Shown one piece after another: positions 8,766 through 16,374 of a stretch of DNA of 64,000 nt (the first letter of the stretch is position 1; every line of letters starts with the position of its first letter). The notes under the pieces are model-generated. The model had not been told where the DNA came from and did no database searches. It saw only the letters and a program-made list of their open reading frames with translations. The DNA lies in assembly GCA_048262715.1 (NCBI GenBank), contig JBLXEV010000013.1, forward strand, positions 50,297 to 114,296, read 5' to 3'. This DNA comes from Albirhodobacter sp048262715. Its GTDB lineage: Bacteria; Pseudomonadota; Alphaproteobacteria; Rhodobacterales; Rhodobacteraceae. The position numbers and the translations under genes were made by a program.

Positions 8766-9467
8766 ATGCCCAGTAGCCACCTCCCCGAGATCCCGCGGCT
8801 TGATGCGATGACGACGCAGGATTACGCCTATGCGCGGCTGCGCAACGCGATCATGCTGGGCGCGATCCGGCCTGGAACCGCGTTGACATTTCGGGGTTTG
8901 GCGCAGGATCTGGACCTGAGCCCGACCCCGATCCGCGAGGCGGTGCGGCGGTTGAGTTCAGAGAATGCGATTGAGGTTCTGGGCAACCGGCGGCTTATGG
9001 TGCCGCAGATGTCGGCGGGGCGGTTTGAGGAGCTGGTGCAGCTTCGGATCGTGCTGGAAACCCATGCAGCGGAACGATCCTTCCCCTATATCTCTGATAT
9101 GCATATCGAAATGCTGAGGGAGTTGGATGACCGGATGGACGCCGCGATTGGCGCACGGGATCTGGATGCGCTGACATGGCTCAATCAGGATTTTCATAAG
9201 CTGCTCTATTGTTTGAACCCTGATCAGACGGTGATGCCGCTGATCGAGAGTGTTTGGCTGCAACTCGGCCCGTTCCAGCGGCAGGTGCTGGAGGATCTGC
9301 AGGTGGTCACTTTGGTGGATCGGCATAAGGAGATGCTGGCCGCGATGCGGGCGCGCGATATGCTCGGGATCTGTGCCGCAATTGAGAGTGATATCCGCGA
9401 TGGCTCGATCCGCTCGGGCCGGATGATGCTGCGCGAGGCACAGCTTGCGGCGCAGGGCGCGGGGTGA
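8766..9467 (+). CDS. GntR-family regulator (FCD subfamily)
   Basis: Regulator of 233 residues. A winged helix occupies residues 16-80 (LAQDLDLSPTPIREAVRRLSSENAIEVLGNR is the classic GntR recognition region). An all-helical FCD ligand domain follows, with the metal-binding-type segment FHKLLY near residue 140. It is divergent from the puuA/puuB-like operon and flanked by a repeated 13-bp motif, which makes it the likely repressor of that operon. The ligand is probably the amine or its gamma-glutamyl form (inferred). Confidence 0.88.
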   Translation: MPSSHLPEIPRLDAMTTQDYAYARLRNAIMLGAIRPGTALTFRGLAQDLDLSPTPIREAVRRLSSENAIEVLGNRRLMVPQMSAGRFEELVQLRIVLETHAAERSFPYISDMHIEMLRELDDRMDAAIGARDLDALTWLNQDFHKLLYCLNPDQTVMPLIESVWLQLGPFQRQVLEDLQVVTLVDRHKEMLAAMRARDMLGICAAIESDIRDGSIRSGRMMLREAQLAAQGAG

Positions 9468-9487
9468 GCCGCGGCGCGCGCGGCAGT

Positions 9488-9505
9488 AAAATGTGATAGC
9501 ATTTT
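9488..9505. promoter_or_regulatory. Second copy of the GntR operator motif
   Basis: Palindrome AAAATG-N6-CATTTT (9488-9505) containing TGTGATAGCATTT at 9492-9504, the near-copy of the site at 8664-8676. It lies 20 bases after the regulator stop and about 70 bases before the IMPACT-family gene, so it may place that gene under the same control. Confidence 0.5.
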
Positions 9506-9573
9506 GGACGGGGCTTTGCGGCACTCTTGGGCGCGGGCTTGCGCCGCTTTGGCCCTCGGCCTAGGGAGGGGGC

Positions 9574-9933
9574 ATGTTGATCCTTGAAAATATCATCTCA
9601 GATCGTGGCTCCAAATACGCGGTGTCAGGGGCTGCTTGCGCTTCCGAGGCGGAGGCGAAGGAGCTGCTGAAAACCCTCAAACGTGAGAAGAAATTCGCCA
9701 AGGCGACCCATAACACATGGGGGCTGATCTGCGGCGATGGGCCGATCAAGAATGATGACGGCGAGGCGGGCGCTGGGATGGTGATCTTGCGGATGCTGGA
9801 GCGCGAGGGGCTGCACGATCATCTGGTGGTGGTCACGCGCTGGTTCGGCGGCAAGCATCTGGGCGGGGATCGGTTCCGCCATGTGCAAGAGGCGGTGCGG
9901 ATCTACCTTGAGGCGCGGGCGAGCCGCGCATGA
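9574..9933 (+). CDS. Short IMPACT (YigZ/UPF0029) family protein
   Basis: Protein of 119 residues carrying only the N-terminal IMPACT fold. The family marks are KATHNTWGLICGD, IKNDDGEAGAGMVILRMLE and VVVTRWFGGKHLG. Bacterial YigZ proteins are usually near 200 residues with a second RNA-binding-like domain; that domain is absent here and the stop is clean, so this is a single-domain form, not an obvious frameshift. GGGAGGGGG lies just upstream of the ATG. Molecular function in bacteria is not firmly established (eukaryotic IMPACT modulates the Gcn2 pathway). Confidence 0.8.
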   Translation: MLILENIISDRGSKYAVSGAACASEAEAKELLKTLKREKKFAKATHNTWGLICGDGPIKNDDGEAGAGMVILRMLEREGLHDHLVVVTRWFGGKHLGGDRFRHVQEAVRIYLEARASRA

Positions 9934-9937
9934 AAAA

Positions 9938-9957
9938 GGCCGCCCCAACGGGCGGCC
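9938..9957 (-). terminator. Intrinsic terminator of the AGCS symporter gene
   Basis: An 8-bp perfect GC stem (GGCCGCCC / GGGCGGCC) with a 4-base loop. On the minus strand it is followed by TTTTTCA and sits 25 bases after the symporter stop. It starts 4 bases past the stop of the convergent IMPACT-family gene. Confidence 0.8.
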
Positions 9958-9981
9958 AATCTCGGATCATCTCAGGTTGGT

Positions 9982-11403
9982 TTACTTCAGCGTCCAAGCC
10001 TCTTTGTCGATGTTCAGATCTTTGAAATCATCGGCATTGAAGACCGGCATATCGTTGCCAGCTTTGAGTTGCTTGCGGAAGTCATCCACGACGCGCATCG
10101 CGACGGGGAAGAGCATCAGCACAGCGATCAGGTTCACCACCGCCAGAAGGCCCATCATCGGATCCGCGAAGAAGAACACCGATGTTGCGTTGGGGGCAGC
10201 AGCGCCGAGGAACACGACCCCCATCACGGCCGCGCGCAGCACATAGACCGCAGCGGGGGCTTTGGTGATCGCGGCAAGGGCGTTTTCGCCAAGGTAGTAG
10301 TTGTAGATCACCGAGGAGAAGGCGAAGAGCAGGATCGCCAGCGTCAGGATGTATTTTGTCCAGTCGCCGAGATGGCTCGCCAGTGCTTGCTGGGTCAGGA
10401 CAACGCCGTCGACACCTTCTGCGCCCGGAACATAGACATCCGACAGCAGGATGATGAAGGCGGTGCATGAGCAGATCACCATCGTATCGATGAAGACCGA
10501 GAGCGATTGCGTGATGCCTTGGCTCACCGGATGGCGAACATAAGCCGTCGCCGCGACGTTCGGGGCGGAGCCGAGGCCCGCCTCGTTCGAGAACAGGCCG
10601 CGCCGCAGGCCCTGCGCGATGGCCGCGCCCATGCCGCCCGCGATGGCCTCGTTATAGCCGAAAGCCGAGGAGACGATATCGCTGAGCACGCGCGGCAGTT
10701 CGGTGATGTTGAGCACGATCACCAGCAAAGCAGCGCCGAGATACAGGATTGCCATGACCGGCACGACAACATCTGCAGCTTTTGCGATCCGGCGGATCCC
10801 GCCGAAGATCACGAGGCCAGTGATGATCGTGACGATCACGCCTGTGATGGTGCGGTCCAGCCCGAGGGATTCTTGCACTGCGCCGGCCATCGTATTGCCT
10901 TGGAAGGCGTTGAAGCCGAGGCCGAAGGCGGCGAGCAGGCAGATCCCGTAAACGATCGCGAGCCAGTTATAGCGCTCGCCCAAGCCACGGCGGATGTAAT
11001 CCGCAGGGCCGCCACGGAAGGTGCCATCGCCATCGGGGCGTTTGTAGACCTGTGCGAGGGTGCATTCGATCAACGAGGTTGCCATCCCGACCAGCGCGAT
11101 GAGCCACATCCAGAACACAGCGCCCGGACCGCCGATGGAGATCGCCACCGCGACGCCCGCGATATTGCCGCCGCCGACGCGCCCGCCAACGGAGACGAGC
11201 AGCGCCTCACGGGCGGAAATCGAGTTGGGATCGTTCAGATCGTCTTTGCCAGTGAGAACCCGAAACATCCGGCCAAAGAAGCTGAATTGCGCGAAACCGG
11301 ACATGATCGTGATGAAAACGCCGAAGATCACGAGGATCGGAATCAGCGCCCATCCCCATGTCAGGCTGTCCATCAGCCCGAAGAATGATTTGATAAAGTC
11401 CAT
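9982..11403 (-). CDS. Sodium/alanine(glycine, glutamine) symporter, AGCS family
   Basis: Membrane protein of 473 residues with about 11 hydrophobic segments. The AGCS marks are GVGGGNIAGVAVAISIGGPGAVFWMW near residue 75 (written here as a region, residues about 73-98) and GLFSNEAGLGSAPNVAA near residue 290. It imports small neutral amino acids with Na+. The ATG at 11403 is chosen over an upstream one because GGGAGAGGG precedes it and the protein then starts directly before the first membrane segment. It is last in a minus-strand run with glutamate dehydrogenase, a LysR regulator and glutaminase, so glutamine or alanine is the likely cargo. Confidence 0.88.
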   Translation of the reverse strand: MDFIKSFFGLMDSLTWGWALIPILVIFGVFITIMSGFAQFSFFGRMFRVLTGKDDLNDPNSISAREALLVSVGGRVGGGNIAGVAVAISIGGPGAVFWMWLIALVGMATSLIECTLAQVYKRPDGDGTFRGGPADYIRRGLGERYNWLAIVYGICLLAAFGLGFNAFQGNTMAGAVQESLGLDRTITGVIVTIITGLVIFGGIRRIAKAADVVVPVMAILYLGAALLVIVLNITELPRVLSDIVSSAFGYNEAIAGGMGAAIAQGLRRGLFSNEAGLGSAPNVAATAYVRHPVSQGITQSLSVFIDTMVICSCTAFIILLSDVYVPGAEGVDGVVLTQQALASHLGDWTKYILTLAILLFAFSSVIYNYYLGENALAAITKAPAAVYVLRAAVMGVVFLGAAAPNATSVFFFADPMMGLLAVVNLIAVLMLFPVAMRVVDDFRKQLKAGNDMPVFNADDFKDLNIDKEAWTLK

Positions 11404-11580
11404 GTATCCCTCTCCCAGAAAGCGGGCTTTGCCCGCATCACGGCCCGCCACCCCCGATGAGGATGCGTGCTCTTTTGGTTAGCCGCGCATGGTGCACGGC
11501 GGTGTACCTTCGTGATCCCTTACCAAGGTCGTAAATGTCCAATGCTGAATCCGCATAGCCGATGTGCATTTCGCATCACG

Positions 11581-12537
11581 CTACCCGAAGACGGACCATC
11601 CGGTAAATCGAATTAACCGTTCTGCGGCGTAGGTTCCGACTTTTGAATTGCCGTAGGCGTTCAATCCCGGTGACCAGATGGCGATGGAGGCGCGACCGGG
11701 GGCGATCACCAGAATCCCACCACCGACGCCGCTTTTCCCGGGCAGGCCGACGCGGAAGGCGAAATCGCCGGAGCCGTCATAATGGCCGCAGGTCATCATC
11801 AGCGCATTGAGGCGGCGGGCTTTCGCGCGGGTCATCACCTGCGGCGCATGGGGCAATTGCGCGATGGCGCGGCCCGCGCGGGCGAGTTGATCTGTCGTCA
11901 TCTCGATGGCGCATTGGTGGAAATAGGTGCCCAGCGTCAGCGCCGGATCGTTGCGCATATTGCCATAGGATTTCAGGTAGTTCGCGAGGGCGATATTGCG
12001 AAAACCGGTGCGCTCTTCGGAGAGGGCGACATTGCGGTCGATGTGAATATCGTCATCTTCGGCGGCGGCGCAGAGAAAGCCGATCACCTCGCTCAGCGCG
12101 TCTTTCGGGGCGCGATGTTCCAGCAGGGCATCGGTGGTGACCAGCGCGCCCGCGTTGATGAACGGGTTGCGGGGACGGCCATGCTCTTGTTCCAGTAGCA
12201 GGATGGAATCGAAGCGCGTGCCCGAGGGCTCGCGCCCGACACGGGTCCAGATTTGCTCGCCGACACGGCCCAGAACGCAGGCCAATGTGAAGACTTTCGA
12301 GATGCTCTGGATCGAGAAGCGTTTGGAATGCGCCCCTGCGCAGACCATCGTGCCATCAGCCAGCGCGATCGAGATTGCGAATTGCGCGGGATCGACATCG
12401 GCCAGCTCGGGGATATAGCTGGCGACCTCGCCCCAATCGGCCTGCGCGTGGATATCCTCGACCAAGGCATCGAGGAAGGTTTGCAGCGCCGCGGGATCGA
12501 CAGGACGAGGATCGACGGCAGGCGGCTCAAAGGGCAT
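11581..12537 (-). CDS. glsA: Glutaminase A
   Basis: Serine-type glutaminase of 318 residues that hydrolyses glutamine to glutamate and ammonia. The active-site SxxK motif is seen in FSIQSISKVFTLACVLGR, and the family segments NPFINAGALVTTD and PGKSGVGGGILVIAPG are intact. Length fits the 300-320 of YneH/GlsA proteins. The ATG at 12537 is chosen because GAGG lies 8 bases upstream; it overlaps the end of the LysR gene by 11 bases. The product feeds glutamate dehydrogenase encoded two genes upstream. Confidence 0.93.
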   Translation of the reverse strand: MPFEPPAVDPRPVDPAALQTFLDALVEDIHAQADWGEVASYIPELADVDPAQFAISIALADGTMVCAGAHSKRFSIQSISKVFTLACVLGRVGEQIWTRVGREPSGTRFDSILLLEQEHGRPRNPFINAGALVTTDALLEHRAPKDALSEVIGFLCAAAEDDDIHIDRNVALSEERTGFRNIALANYLKSYGNMRNDPALTLGTYFHQCAIEMTTDQLARAGRAIAQLPHAPQVMTRAKARRLNALMMTCGHYDGSGDFAFRVGLPGKSGVGGGILVIAPGRASIAIWSPGLNAYGNSKVGTYAAERLIRFTGWSVFG

Positions 12538-13435
12538 TCTTGGCCTCGTTTTGCAGGGCGGCCCAGATCGCGCCAATCTCGGGGCTGGGGCTGCGCTGGG
12601 GGCGGAAGACACAAATATCGAGATCAAGCGCCCAATCGGCCTCGTCAATCGGGCCGATCACCTTGGCGCTGACCTCATCGACAGCGCTTTGCGGCAGCCA
12701 GCCCACGCCGTAGCCCGCCGCGATCACCTCTTTGATCACGTCCGACATATCGCATTGCACCTTTACCTTGTAGCTCGGGCGGGTATCGGCGCGCTCCAAG
12801 ACATGCTCGAACAGCCCGCCGAAATAGGCGCGGTGCGAATAGGCGACGAGGGGGAAGGGCGCGCGCGGCGAGCCGGGGAAGCCGAAAGCCGCACGTTTGG
12901 CGGGATCGAGTGCCGCGTAGGGCATGAAACGATCCCGTCGCAGCACTAGGCGATCATGTTCCGCGAGGCTGACATTCATCGGCAGGGCGAGCGAGTCATG
13001 CGCGAAGAGGATATCGGCATCGCCCGCCAGATAGCGCGCGATCACATCATTCGTGGTGCCGACGGTGACTGAGAAAGACGAGCGCACCTGCCCCTCTAAA
13101 ACGCCCAAGACCCGCCGGAATTCCGAACGGGCCAAGACGTTGGGCATTGCGATGCGAACCTGTGACATCACCTCGAACTGGTTGCCACGGATTGAGGACC
13201 GCGCCTCGAGGAGTTTGGAAATCGAGGCGGCGGCACTCTCGACGAATTGCTCGCCCGCCTCGGTCAGCCGAACCGGCACCGCGCCTTTCACGATTAGCGC
13301 GGTGCCGAGCCAATGTTCAAGCGACTGGATCCGACGGCTGAACGCCGCCTGAGACACATTGCGGAATTCCGCCGCCCGCGTGAAGTTTCTCAGCTCCACC
13401 AAGGCGAGGAAATCCTCCAGCCACTTAATGTCCAT
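12527..13435 (-). CDS. LysR-family transcriptional regulator
   Basis: Protein of 302 residues. The N-terminal LysR winged helix is clear (LVELRNFTRAAEFRNVSQAAFSRRIQSLE, residues about 12-40), followed by a periplasmic-binding-like effector domain. It sits between the glutamate dehydrogenase gene (12-base gap) and glutaminase (11-base overlap), all on the same strand, which is unusual because LysR genes are more often divergent from their targets. It probably regulates the glutamate/glutamine genes around it; effector unknown. Confidence 0.88.
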   Translation of the reverse strand: MDIKWLEDFLALVELRNFTRAAEFRNVSQAAFSRRIQSLEHWLGTALIVKGAVPVRLTEAGEQFVESAAASISKLLEARSSIRGNQFEVMSQVRIAMPNVLARSEFRRVLGVLEGQVRSSFSVTVGTTNDVIARYLAGDADILFAHDSLALPMNVSLAEHDRLVLRRDRFMPYAALDPAKRAAFGFPGSPRAPFPLVAYSHRAYFGGLFEHVLERADTRPSYKVKVQCDMSDVIKEVIAAGYGVGWLPQSAVDEVSAKVIGPIDEADWALDLDICVFRPQRSPSPEIGAIWAALQNEAKNAL

Positions 13436-13447
13436 TTATGCGCGCCT

Positions 13448-14848
13448 TTAAAGTCCGATTGCGCGATAATATTCCGCAATGCGGGCAATGGAAACGGCAT
13501 AAGCGGCGGTGCGCAGGCTGGCATCGGGCAAAGTCTTGTGACGTGCCAGAATATCGTCGAGCGCGCGGACCATAATTTCCTCCAGACCCGAGCGCACGAG
13601 ATCGAGTTCGTTGGTCTCGCGGGTGATCTCAAGGCGCATCGCATCGGTGAGCGGGCGGCCCGAGACTTGCTCAAGCGCTGCGGCAAAGACCCCGCCCGTA
13701 TGGGCTTTTTGGCGTTTGTCCATCAGGCCGAAGGGCAGGTGGGTGATGTTTTTGACCCATTCGAAATAGCTGACGACAACGCCGCCCGCGTTGATGAACA
13801 GATCCGGCAGAATGGTGATCCCACGGCGCGCGAGGGCGGCTTCGGCCCCTGCGGAAACCGGGCCGTTTGCGGCCTCAACGATCAGGGAGTAGTTGATCTG
13901 CTCGCAGTTTTCCTCCGTGACAGCGTTTTCTTTCGCGGCGGGAATCAAGATGTCTGCGGCGCGATAGGTGAGGCCTTCCTCCGCAGAGACGGTCTCGGAG
14001 CCAGCGAAGCCTTTGATCGATCCGGTCGCGCGGCGATGGGCGGCGACGGCCTCAATATCAAGGCCGTCCTCGGCGAAGATCGCGCAATCATATTCGACGA
14101 TGCCAACGATTTTCGCGCCGTCTTCTTCGAGGAATTTCGCGGCGTGATAGCCCACGTTGCCGAAGCCCTGCACGACGACCGTCATATCCTTGATCGACTT
14201 GCGGCCTGCGATGGCGGGGGTGTCGGGATGGGTGAGATAGGCGCGCAGCGCGTATTGCAGCCCGCGGCCCGTGGCCTCGACGCGGCCTTCGATCCCGCCG
14301 CGCGCGACCGGTTTGCCGGTGACGCAAGCGAGGGTATTCATCGCGTCAGCATTGCCCACCTTGCGGTATTCATCCGCCATCCATGCCATTTCGCGCTCGC
14401 TCGTGCCCATATCGGGGGCGGGAACGTTGCGGCCCGGATGGATCAGCGAACGGCGGGCGAGCTCTTGGGTGAAGCGGCGGGTGATGCGTTCCAACTCGTC
14501 CTCGGTCCATTCCGTCGGATCGATCCGCAGCGCACCTTTGGAGCCGCCGAAGGGCACGTTGACCAGCGCGCATTTGAGGCTCATCAGCGCAGCGAGGGCT
14601 TCGACCTCTTGCAGATTGGCATCAGGGGCGTAGCGGATACCGCCCTTGGCGGGTTCGATATGTTCGGAGTGGACCGAGCGCCAGCCCTCAAAGCTATAGA
14701 TCCGGCCCCGCAGTTTGACGCCGAAGCGCACGGTATAGGTCGAGTTGCATTGGGTGATGCGCTCGGCCAGCCCCTCGGGCAGGGCGAGGTATTGCGCTGC
14801 GTCGCCGATGAAGCTCTCGACGCTTTCAAAGAACTGGTTATGGGCCAT
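13448..14848 (-). CDS. gdhA: Glutamate dehydrogenase (Glu/Leu/Phe/Val family)
   Basis: Protein of 466 residues. The catalytic region near residue 65-115 reads PAKGGIRYAP and KCALVNVPFGGSKG, with the substrate lysines in place. The PAPDMGTSEREMAWM segment and the NAD(P) motif VVQGFGNVGYHAA follow. It interconverts glutamate with 2-oxoglutarate and ammonia; next to glutaminase and an amino-acid symporter the catabolic direction is likely. The divergent gap to the YhaO gene (281 bases) must hold its promoter, but I could not point to a clear one. Confidence 0.9.
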   Translation of the reverse strand: MAHNQFFESVESFIGDAAQYLALPEGLAERITQCNSTYTVRFGVKLRGRIYSFEGWRSVHSEHIEPAKGGIRYAPDANLQEVEALAALMSLKCALVNVPFGGSKGALRIDPTEWTEDELERITRRFTQELARRSLIHPGRNVPAPDMGTSEREMAWMADEYRKVGNADAMNTLACVTGKPVARGGIEGRVEATGRGLQYALRAYLTHPDTPAIAGRKSIKDMTVVVQGFGNVGYHAAKFLEEDGAKIVGIVEYDCAIFAEDGLDIEAVAAHRRATGSIKGFAGSETVSAEEGLTYRAADILIPAAKENAVTEENCEQINYSLIVEAANGPVSAGAEAALARRGITILPDLFINAGGVVVSYFEWVKNITHLPFGLMDKRQKAHTGGVFAAALEQVSGRPLTDAMRLEITRETNELDLVRSGLEEIMVRALDDILARHKTLPDASLRTAAYAVSIARIAEYYRAIGL

Positions 14849-15129
14849 GATCCGCTCCTAAGGGTGTGCCGCGCGGGATGCTGCGGCGGAAATCCGGTGC
14901 CTGTAGTGATGCCGATTTTGCGCGGCCCAAGTCCAATGCATATCCTGCATGGCTGATGCGATGCGTGATGCTGCGGTGCGCGAAAGCGGGGGCGAGACCT
15001 TGGAAAGACAGGGAAAAGCTGCGTGTTTCACTTGGCGGTTTCCGCGCGGGCCGGATCCGGCTATCGTCGCGCAGAGCTTTGTTTGACCGCGCGTTTCTCG
15101 CGCGCATGTGATTTGGAATGTGCCGTTAG

Positions 15130-16374
15130 ATGCCTGCGATCAAGATCCTCCATACCGCCGATCTGCATCTCGATTCTCCGCTGCGCAGCCTCGCGCTCAA
15201 GGATGAGGCCTTGCGCGATCAGGTGCAGACCGCGAGCCGGATCGCGCTGGCGCGGATGGTGCAATTCGCGATTGATGAGGGGGTCGCGGCGCTGTTGATC
15301 GCGGGCGATCTCTATGACGGGCAGGAGCGCAGCGCCAAAACCGCCGCCTATCTCGCGGGGGAGATGGCGCGGCTGGAGGCGGCTAGGATCGCGGTGTTCT
15401 ACATCAAGGGCAATCATGATGCGGAGAACCCCGTGACGGGGGAGATCGCGCTACCGTCCAATGTGTATATTTTTGATGGGCGCGGCGGTAAGGTCCAGCT
15501 CGGGGAAGAGGATATCTGGATCCACGGGGTCAGCTTCCGCGATAAACATGCGCCCGCGAGCCTGCTGCCGAAATTCGAGCCGCCGGTACGGGGCGCGATC
15601 AATATCGCGATGCTGCACAGTTCGCTGACGGGGGCGGCGGGGCATGATCCCTATGCGCCTTGCACGGTGGCCGAGCTCACCGCGATGGGGTTCGATTATT
15701 GGGCGCTTGGCCATGTGCATAAGCGGCAGGTTCATTCCAGCGCGCCTTGGGTGGTGATGCCGGGCAATCCGCAAGGCCGTGATATCGGCGAGGCGGGGCC
15801 AAAATCCGCAACACTTCTGACGATTGAGGATGGCAAGATCGCGGTGGAGGAGGTGCCGACATCGGCTGTCGAATTCCGGCTCAGCGCGCTGGATGTGACG
15901 AGCCTTCCCGATGAGGATGCGCTGCGCCGCGCGCTCACCGCGCATCTGGCGGCGGAGGCCGAGGCGACGGTTTCAGACGCGGCGATCTTGCGGCTCTCGC
16001 TGGTGGGGAGCCATCCGCGCGCGTGGCAGATCCGGCGGGATCGCGACATCTGGGAGGAAACTGCGCAGGCGATTGCGGCGCAGACTGGGCGGCTCTGGAT
16101 CGAGAAGATCTCGTTTGAGATTGGCGCGCCGCAAGCGCAAGGCGCGGGCCGCGATGCCGTCTCCGAGCTGCGCGGGATCATGGATGAGTTGTGCACGGAT
16201 GCCGCGTTTCGGGCAGCGGCGCGCGCCGAGGTGGAGCAGATGATCGGCCTTTTGCCCAGTGAGCGCCGCCGCGAGATTGCGCCGGATGAGGCCGCGCTGG
16301 AGGCGCTCGTCACCGATCTCGCGCGCGAGGCCGCGCTGGCGATGATTGCCAAGATGAAAGGGGTCTCTGCCTGA
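15130..16374 (+). CDS. YhaO/SbcD-like DNA repair exonuclease (calcineurin-type)
   Basis: Protein of 414 residues with the Mre11/SbcD metallophosphoesterase motifs in order: HTADLHLDSPL (residues 7-17), AGDLYDG (about 58), KGNHDAENP (about 96), MLHSSLTG and GHVHKRQ (about 196). The C-terminal part is the capping region. It stops inside the start of the following ATPase gene (TGATG), so the two form a complex-encoding pair. Related to B. subtilis YhaO more than to E. coli SbcD. Expected role: DNA end processing. Confidence 0.87.
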   Translation: MPAIKILHTADLHLDSPLRSLALKDEALRDQVQTASRIALARMVQFAIDEGVAALLIAGDLYDGQERSAKTAAYLAGEMARLEAARIAVFYIKGNHDAENPVTGEIALPSNVYIFDGRGGKVQLGEEDIWIHGVSFRDKHAPASLLPKFEPPVRGAINIAMLHSSLTGAAGHDPYAPCTVAELTAMGFDYWALGHVHKRQVHSSAPWVVMPGNPQGRDIGEAGPKSATLLTIEDGKIAVEEVPTSAVEFRLSALDVTSLPDEDALRRALTAHLAAEAEATVSDAAILRLSLVGSHPRAWQIRRDRDIWEETAQAIAAQTGRLWIEKISFEIGAPQAQGAGRDAVSELRGIMDELCTDAAFRAAARAEVEQMIGLLPSERRREIAPDEAALEALVTDLAREAALAMIAKMKGVSA

